From Spizellomyces sp. 'palustris' (Eukaryota; Chytridiomycota; Chytridiomycetes; Spizellomycetales; Spizellomycetaceae), in NCBI GenBank assembly GCA_006535965.1, contig QEAR01000015.1:247726-311725 (forward strand): a DNA stretch of 64,000 nt, read 5' to 3'. Every line of letters begins with the position of its first letter. Positions within the stretch are counted from its first letter, which is position 1. Of the stretch, positions 57,701 to 64,000 are shown one piece after another. The notes under the pieces are model-generated. The model worked only from the letters and a program-made list of their open reading frames with translations. It was not told the origin of the DNA and did no database searches. The position numbers were made by a program, and so were the translations under genes.

Positions 57701-57783
57701 CCAGTGCGAGCTTGGCGCGAGAGGGAAAAGAAAAGGGAATTAGGGGGATGTTTAGCGGGAAGAAAAAGGACAAGGCCGGTTGA
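54757..57783 (+). CDS. SEC1: Sec1/Munc18 family protein Sec1 (exocytosis)
   Basis: Sec1 binds plasma-membrane syntaxin/SNARE complexes to drive vesicle fusion. Exon 1 starts at ATG 54757 (MSSIKELMKK), and exon 2 from about 54872 gives RILVDMIQSVQPPGKWKIIV. Family blocks follow: AIYFISPVDACVDRFLADF, AAHIFFVAG joined to LPDHLFEKI, SPYKRSVLVIVDRALDMVSP and LVHEFTYQAMMNDLL. Further on come DDNDPIW, then RHWHYADAVEYI, and LRLLMLYIITQHGIEDDERR. The end has GPRIILFSLGGLTFSELRA and RDVIIGTTHIYNP. Residues after LDSTIFPWI contain a Pro/Gln-rich insertion of about 90 residues. About 14 exons are needed. The gene stops at 57783 with a basic tail. Confidence 0.94.
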
Positions 57784-58686
57784 AAATTAAGTATAGATTA
57801 GTAACTATTGAGACACAAACATGCGGCCAAGAATGCCTGCATCGGTTCATTTGGCCACTATAAGCATTGTGAGCGTTTCTGATGATGATCATGACGGATT
57901 CCCGATTGCTCTTGCTAGGATGAGCAAGCCGGTTGGTGGTCGACGACGATCACAAGGTCCACGCGAAACTGGGTCATATCCCTTTTGCAGATGCCGCAGC
58001 ATTCATATCACGTCCATACTATATCCTCCCTGCAGTCCTCTGCGACAGAATCATTATTATCATGCGCAAGACACCCTTTTCCCCCCATTGTCTTTTTCCC
58101 CACAGAGCATGCCGTGGATGCACCTACCAAATTTAGGCCGCCACGGCTCCGGGCCCCGTTTTGCCAAGAGGCACACATCCCTGCAGCTTACATTCTTTTT
58201 CAACGCAAAACGTATCCATTGCTTCATTGTTGATCCACGGCCTTTTCCTTATCCACGCCAGTGACGCTAAATTGGACCGTCGGCAACAAGACGATCGCTC
58301 GGACACCGGAGTTCCTTGACAATCTGTACAGCCGCCAGGGTTGCCTGCTACCGTCATATTAGAATGGGTGACATGTAATATACAAGAAGCTGATGCTGGA
58401 AGTATCTTAGCGTAAAAGGGACGCTGGGGTAATCGTATATAAAATTCTCGATAGGACTGAAATTAGGCTATCGGGTCCCATGCGGCGCAAAAATAGGGAC
58501 GATGCAAGGAGAGCCAAAAATGATCAGGTACATCCGGCTCCATTACGTATATTGAGTCTGAACATCCTTATCTTCTTCTTGTGCTCTCACTTTCTCACAT
58601 TCGGCTACACTTTTCTCTTCCTCTCTCATCAAGTCTCGCACCACATGCTCACGTTGTCGAATGTTTCGAAAAGCCAGCTCCAATCC
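57784..58686. other. Convergent intergenic region, no gene supported
   Basis: The 903 bases lie between the stops of SEC1 and RSAD1. An ATG frame 57821-58264 (147 codons) and two overlapping plus-strand frames at 57933-58233 are open, but none shows a family motif or clear splice pattern. The 58560-58680 stretch is CT-rich on the plus strand, near the 3' end of RSAD1. Untranslated regions must occupy both edges. Confidence 0.45.
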
Positions 58687-60955
58687 TCAGTTTCCCGACT
58701 TCAGAGACGTTATCTCAACCACTATACCATCCGCAACGGCCAATCCCTTCCTTGTCGGTCGAATTCCGCCCACGCACCGTCCGCCACCTATAGAAATCAC
58801 CTGTCCATCAATCCACTCCAATAATCCAGCATCCACAAAATCTTGCGCACGAGCGAAATCCAGAATCTACAGGACTATCAGAACCATCCATACACAATAT
58901 GTCGCGGATGCCGACATACCTCTATGATGTGATCCACATGCTTTTTCATGTGCATGGACAGGTTGCGGAAATCCACACCGTCAGTTGTACGGAGGCCTAA
59001 TACGATGAGTTCCTGCAGTGTCTGCTGATACGGCATCGGTACGACTTTTCTCATCCTGTTCGAAAACATTGCATTAATATGTCTTGATGGGATGGATGGT
59101 ACATTTATACCGATAGCTCACCCATGCCCTATCTCCTCGCATTGCTTCATCCAGGTATTTGGATCGAGTATCTATGTAGGAAATTCGTCACACTAGTGTC
59201 GAGATTGCAATCTTATCATAGGAGCTCACTTACTCTAAAGGTTCGAAATCTTTGCATGTCGTGAGCGCCGTACATCCTGCCATGAGCACCTGGACCGATT
59301 CCTAGATTATGTCGACCGACAATGCGGTTACCACTTCAAAACGAGTTTCAGGGTCAACTTCCCAACCAAGAGCTGCGCAGCCAACCTATGTAATCCATGC
59401 CAGTCCAATAAGACAGATTATGCCGACTTCGATTGCTAAGATTGCCATTCCTTGCAAAAGATGATACTTCATACTGAATGTAACCGTTTTTCTCTGCGAC
59501 CTGTCCCGCGGGATCGTGAGCGATTTCCTGATTACCTTGTTCAACGAACCACCAACCTCGACGGTCCTTTCGTACATTTCACCGGACACATCGTCATTAG
59601 GGAGAGAAACACTCCCAGATTTCGCAAAGTCAAACAGTGGTGTTCCACGTTCAACTGTCAGATGGTAAAGGCTCAGATGCGTTGGATTGAGGGCTGCCGC
59701 AATCTGTTGTCGAAAAACGCCTGTTACCAAACTCTGCCTGCGAATAGGTTGCACAAACCGACACAGCCTACCCGTAGCTCCTCCTCCCACGCCTGAATGC
59801 TTTGACGAGGTCTTCCCCATATGAAATCTAACGACACGGCATCAAACAACTCTATGGCAGATCGGGCGGCCGATATACCTTCCAATACAGAATGGTCACG
59901 GCCAAAAAAGCGGAGATCATTGTTATCAAGCGCCTTCGGCGAAAGATTGCTTAGGTTAGCTCCCGGAGCGTATTTGTCCAAGATTTGAACATTATATTCA
60001 CCTGGATGCCCAGGGACATGCGATTGATCCCTGCTGCACGAAAATCTCGTAGACGGGCCATTTCACTCGACTGGTAGGATACATGTGAGTCTCTGTAGGG
60101 CAACACAGGCGGTTGAGGTTTAGTACACACCGTTGGGTTGCCTTCTAGCGTTACTTCCATCATTGGTGAAACATTGCATTTCGAGGCGATCAGTTCCAAA
60201 ATGGAGGATATCATCGTGGGCTAGTGAATGAAGCATCGAAAAAGACACCACGGGCAAAGGGAACAAGTAATGGACGATAAACGAAAATTAGGCGTGAATT
60301 TATTTTCCATCATGATTCCATCATATACGAAATACCAAGGGGAAAACAGATGACTATATGTAGGTCCTACCCTTGCCAAACTCGGGGTGCCTCCTCCAAA
60401 ATATACCGAGTTTACTCGTCGCCGAGGTGCTTCCCTTTTTGATGTGGGCGGCACGTTGTCGGGATTCAAAACATCTTCTATAGGAACCGAGAGGGCATGC
60501 TCTAGTTCCGATAGTAAAGCGTGTTCCATTCTGTCATGGTCTTGCCCTCTTTTATAAACGCTTGTCAGAGAAGATGGATTGTGCTCCTTCCATCGCCTGC
60601 CTAGCTATGGAGCTATCACAACACGTTGATCAAGTCGTTCTTGTCACTCACCCTTGAGGTATGTGATACTTGTTGAAGGAGCAGTATGTGCATTTACTAG
60701 AGCGTTGCAAATTCAGTGCATACAGATCTTTGCTCGCTGCCAACAACTTTTGCCAACAACAGACTCCAAGAGACAGTATTCAAACCTTTCACAATACGGC
60801 CAGTGAATGTAAATGGAGACAGGCAGCGACGGTGCTTCGATCGCCGAAGAGAACGTTTTCTTGCTACCGTCTGACGCATGCTGCAGAAAATGACGACAAA
60901 AACGGTGCGGCCGTAACCATTTTGGATGTCGCAGATGGGGTGTCAATGTCCACAT
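58687..60955 (-). CDS. RSAD1: RSAD1/HemW-like radical SAM protein
   Basis: HemW and RSAD1 are radical SAM proteins related to oxygen-independent coproporphyrinogen oxidase. HemW acts as a heme chaperone, and RSAD1 is mitochondrial. ATG 60955 opens a basic leader of about 45 residues, then SIYIHWPYCE. Splicing (donor GTTTGA near 60810) joins this to KCTYCSFNKYHIPQG, restoring the Cys-x3-Cys-x2-Cys cluster motif. VNSVYFGGGTPSLAR (60398-60354), MEVTLEGNPT and INRMSLGIQALD follow. The rest includes SLDFIWGRPRQSI, PTHLSLYHLTVERGTPLF and ELIVLGLRTTDGVDF. The C-terminal winged-helix-like tail is DFVDAGLLEWIDG, and RPTRKGLAVADGIVVEI ends at 58687. About ten exons are needed. The frame is open above 60955 but lacks ATG. 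Confidence 0.9.
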
Positions 60956-61893
60956 GCTCGAATCGAGAGCTCTTTGACCACCAGTCACCTCACGATCCTG
61001 GCACGATCGGCTGCGCTCACGTGGCTGAACAAATTAGTGTCGAATAAGTATAAACAAATAACACTTGCCGATGAAGGTATATATGGTAGTGTATTGCGCA
61101 GCCAAGGCATTTTGGATTAGAGCTATCGGTAAAGTGGTGTTGTTTGTAGGACAGGCTCCATCAGTATATTAGATCTCGCTGGTGCCCCGAGTCGGTACTT
61201 TACTACCGCTAGCCCGCTGTTGAATGGTTCTCTGCATTACAGCGTCACGACTTTTGTTTTGCATTTCCTCGCATTCCTGATAGGAAAGAGTCCATGCGCC
61301 TTTTCACAGATGGCGCCATGTATTTCCATATCAATTCTCCCTCGAATCTGGGCCGTGCAAACAATATGCCGCCCTCGGCCCCTTCTTCAGTTGCAGCTGG
61401 AGCCCAGACATTTGTGAGCAGCGCAATAAAGTTGCTCCCGTCACGTATGCAAAAGGGTAGTTTCATTCTCCTTTCACTGGCCGATTTGCCCAACTTAAAA
61501 GCGGGTCAGAGAACGAATATATGGTCCAGCTGCATATAATCATTTATGTAGATCGTGGCTCTACCAAGCATCTTCATTGACTCGAATTCAACTCGCGACT
61601 CTGGCAATCACCTCCGCATCTCGAATTTTCTCCGGTACTTTATTGATGTTGGAAAGAGTAGCTGACTATAAAGTAGGTGAGCATCTCCATCAACAAAATC
61701 CCATCAAATGCCGGCAATTTGTCGTCTACTGATCATTAATCCAACAGCCCACAGTGTCCACTCTAACGCCCAATCCAACCATTCCAACCATACTAGTGGC
61801 CCGTGACTCCGCATTAAGTAAGCCGTTTGAACATGACCAGCCGCCAATGTCCTTTTCCCCAACACTCTCATTTTGCAATTATCCAAGATCCAC
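60956..61893. other. Intergenic region with an unexplained minus-strand exon-like frame
   Basis: The 938 bases lie between the divergent starts of RSAD1 and the BRI3-like gene. The minus frame 61493-61245, listed separately, is the only part that looks protein-like. A second candidate piece, KVPEKIRDAEVIARV at about 61645-61601 on the minus strand, may belong with it. No start or full gene could be built. Confidence 0.4.
61245..61493 (-). other. Possible exon of an unrecognised gene
   Basis: The open frame has 82 codons but starts at TTG, so if real it is an internal or last exon. It contains DGSNFIALLTNVWAPAATE, GGILFARPRFEGELIWKYM and APSVKRRMDSFL, which have mixed, non-repetitive composition. 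The opposite strand is also open here (ATG 61294), which weakens the case. I recognise no family. It would be upstream of RSAD1 on the same strand. Confidence 0.25.
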
Positions 61894-62436
61894 ATGTCCA
61901 ACGAGCCAGAGCCTCCACCTCCCCCCTATGAAGACCAGTTAGAACCAGGGGACTCGTCGGTAAGTGGATTGCCCAACTGGTCCCAGCATGTTATGCCTGG
62001 GAACTCACCATCTCAATGCATAATCAGTCTCCGACATGCCCAACAGGAGCCGTTCACGAGTGGTCAAAACCCTACTATCCTCGCTCTGCCTACGTTATGG
62101 CCATCTTTCTCTTCCCGTAAGTTTCTCTCCTGTCTTGTTTCGCTCTGTATCCCGTACTGAACTATTGCGCACCGATAGTTGTGGCATTCTATGCTGTTTA
62201 AAAATGAAGGAAGTGAAATGCCTAAAGTGTCGTGCAGAGTACACCATAGGGGAGGGTGAAGAGGATCCCCAGAAAAAGGCCGAAAGAGGTATGTTGTTCG
62301 TTCCTTGGAATGCTGCATCTGAGAGCAACTTGACTGACCAGCATCTCTCTTGTCCGCAGATCAAGCGTATCGTCTCGGTTTTGCCATTGGGGCTGTTGGA
62401 CAGTTGGCACGAGGAGTGGGCGGCAGCGGCGGCTAA
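61894..62436 (+). CDS. BRI3-like small membrane protein
   Basis: BRI3 (brain protein I3) is a small lysosomal membrane protein of animals with Cys-rich ends around one hydrophobic hairpin. Exon 1 (ATG 61894) encodes MSNEPEPPPPPYEDQLEPGD, with a PPPY motif that could bind WW-domain ubiquitin ligases. Exon 2 gives SPTCPTGAVHEWSKPYYPRS followed by AYVMAIFLF. A split codon leads into PCGILCCLKMKEVKCLKCRA. This matches the BRI3 pattern of a Cys-Pro pair, a hydrophobic span, Phe-Pro-x-Gly-x-x-x-Cys-Cys, and a final Cys-x-x-Cys. The last exon, after AG near 62360, adds a Gly-rich tail and ends at 62436. Four exons give roughly 115 residues. The assignment rests on the Cys pattern and spacing only. 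Confidence 0.6.
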
Positions 62437-62655
62437 AGGACCTCATTCAGAAGTTGTCTTTTGCATGTGTCTGTTACATAAATGTTTTGTAGATAAATAA
62501 CATCTGTCTAATAATATTGGCAATACATTCAATGTTCTGCAGTCCACCAATTGAATATTCTTACATGCATGAGCCCCTTCCTTGTACAATGGACAGGAGC
62601 CATTGTTTACTATTAATGATAATGCATACGACCTGTTTCGTCTCCTCCCGCCATG

Positions 62656-63629
62656 CTAACAAAACACTTCCTTGATGGGCCGTTTCATTCTCACATCATT
62701 GTACACCTCCTCCGCACTCTTCACAAATGGCCGTTGGCGGTCCCTCAGCCGTTCTCGCAGCCATTCCAATGGGTCACTTTCACGGATGCTGAAAGGCTTT
62801 TCTCGTTCTTGGAGCGTAATTTCCAAGAGTGCGGTCACAGGATGAGGAGTCGCGCCGTAACGGCCACGGCCACGAAGATAGCGCTTGACGAGTTGGGTTT
62901 GGAGAATTGCAGCGTTCTCCTTCACGTATGCGTCAGCTGTGTAGAATCAGGAAGTCAATGGCTGTTGAACAGTGGGATCGCGTGTCTTCTCGCCAAAGGC
63001 CACTCACCCACAAAGGTTTTTTTCAAGTCGAGACCCTGCTCCTTTGCTTTCACAATTGCCTCCTTTAAAGTTTCCTCCATCTTTTTGGTGATTGGCTTTC
63101 TCAACCATCGTATCTGGAGCAAGGCCTGATCCAGAGTCAGACCTTTAACCTGATCGCATAGGGTAACGAACCGTGTGTACTCCGTGTGTAAAAAGTTTTT
63201 CCGGAAACTGACAATCTTGTCACCACCATCCTCCCTCAGCCGCGCGAGGAAAGCCTGGTGAGGCTTTTTAGGACGTTTCGATGTCGAGTTTGGTTGAAGG
63301 GCCGCATAGCGACCTTGGGCCACAGCTTCTTGTGCACGTTGGATCCCCTCAAGCTGGTCAGTGGTTTGCTGAACCGCTTGCGGCGATTCATAAGCGCCGT
63401 CTCGCAGCATGTCTCGAATTCGAGGGTAAACGCTGGGGCGGAAGGACTGGGGAGGTTTGGAGGCGGTGGTGGGCGGCGTGGATGTATTTGTGACGTCTGA
63501 GAGCGATGGTACACTTGTATGTAGCGTTCTGAAAAAGCACCCACAGTTAGTTTCTTCACTTCTGGTTACTCGGCCCCCTCTCCACATTGTCGTGCAGCGT
63601 ATACGAGCTTTACCTGGCGCTGGTCGCAT
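62656..63629 (-). CDS. MRPL22: Mitochondrial ribosomal protein uL22m
   Basis: uL22 lines the exit tunnel of the large ribosomal subunit; this is the mitochondrial form. Exon 1 runs from ATG 63629 to about 63007 and exon 2 from 62940 to 62656. They are joined as KKTFV-A-DAYVKENAAILQT in phase. The leader has an Arg-rich start and RTLHTSVPS, typical of imported proteins. A Pro/Ser/Gln-rich stretch follows. The uL22 core begins FLHTEYTRFVTLCDQVKGLT and has QALLQIRWLRKPITKKMEET. It ends with TQLVKRYLRGRGRYG, the tunnel loop, and TALLEITLQE. A fungal C-terminal extension (WLRERLRDRQRPFV) follows. The frame is open to 63656, but that codon is GTG. A start at a second ATG (MWRGGRV, 14 codons in) is also possible. 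Confidence 0.88.
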
Positions 63630-64000
63630 TGCGGACCACAAGGGCCGGTCGAACACAACCTATCATCACAAGCGAAGAACACAATTCAGTCAGTCAGGCC
63701 CTTCTTTCTTCCGATGCCATGAACGACCCCTACCAATCCGTCGCAGCATGTTGTTCAATGATGTCCAGAAGATCGTTGCAGCGAAGCGTCCAACGACTTG
63801 CATTTTCGGTATCCATAGCAACATCGGCATCGACACGATCGAACCTTTAGTGTATTGGCAATAACAAATGTCACATACAATACACCAATGTGGATTGAAC
63901 CACTGGGCCTGGCGACAACCAGCCCGGAAAAGCTAACCAACTACCACCACTAGGCCTAATTACACATGCAATACATCACGGTTGGTCTAACCGGGTAACT
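63630..64000. other. Window end, no gene supported
   Basis: The last 371 bases should hold the uL22m promoter. Plus-strand ATGs at about 63719 and 63749 open frames of 44 and 38 codons in different frames. A minus ATG near 63822 opens a 28-codon frame with NDLLDIIEQHAATDW. None could be tied to a family, but one may be the first exon of a gene beyond the edge. Confidence 0.4.

Noticed and set aside
57821-58264. 147-codon plus-strand frame as a gene
   Set aside because: No family motif, overlapping alternative frames are equally open, and it lies in a convergent 3' region. Not enough support.

Overview
The window is nuclear DNA from an intron-rich, gene-dense fungus that still builds flagella, most likely a zoosporic (chytrid-type) fungus. 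The fungal signature comes from NCE101, MHR1/mL67, the GT4 trehalose phosphorylase and fungal-type SPT3 and HSP78. The flagellar signature is a complete IFT144/WDR19 gene (5117-11140), which Dikarya lack. Genes lie on both strands, 100-600 bp apart, and most are cut by 50-80 nt GT-AG introns, so single reading frames usually show only exons. The order or genus cannot be proved from this sequence; a Spizellomycetales-like chytrid is a guess.

Layout. 1-5000: NSRP1-like splicing factor (cut by the left edge), SUA5 tRNA modification, MHR1/mL67, and a ZIP9/Atx2 zinc transporter. 5-19 kb: IFT144, a MOCS1-type molybdopterin locus (MoaA then MoaC), ribosomal protein eS30, and beta'-COP. 19-26 kb: OPA3-like, NCE101, a possible 61-residue protein, R3HCC1-like, an unknown protein, a TMEM68/phytyl-ester-synthase-like acyltransferase, and SPT3. 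26-34 kb: HSP78 and trehalose phosphorylase, back to back on a shared 273 bp promoter region. 34-47.7 kb: a pRiA4b ORF-3-like protein, a TraB-domain protein, CTNNBL1, RPT4, a chromodomain protein, RPC6 of RNA polymerase III, a leucine-rich-repeat protein, and an orphan polytopic membrane protein. 47.7-52.4 kb: a gene-poor stretch holding only a predicted secreted isochorismatase-family hydrolase and an almost perfect inverted repeat. 52.4-64 kb: a predicted secreted, membrane-anchored metalloprotease, a basic protein, SEC1, RSAD1/HemW, a BRI3-like protein, and mitochondrial uL22m.

There is no operon logic, but several themes recur. Many products act in or are imported into mitochondria (MHR1/mL67, MOCS1, OPA3-like, HSP78, RSAD1, uL22m and perhaps the TraB protein). 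Secretory traffic (beta'-COP, SEC1), gene expression (SPT3, RPC6, CTNNBL1, NSRP1) and stress (HSP78 with trehalose phosphorylase) are also represented. The most notable single structure is the MOCS1 locus. Its splice sites allow either a two-cistron message that keeps the MoaA C-terminal Gly-Gly and its stop codon, or an in-frame MoaA-MoaC fusion that removes them, as described for the animal gene. No tRNA, rRNA, CRISPR array or intact transposon was recognised.
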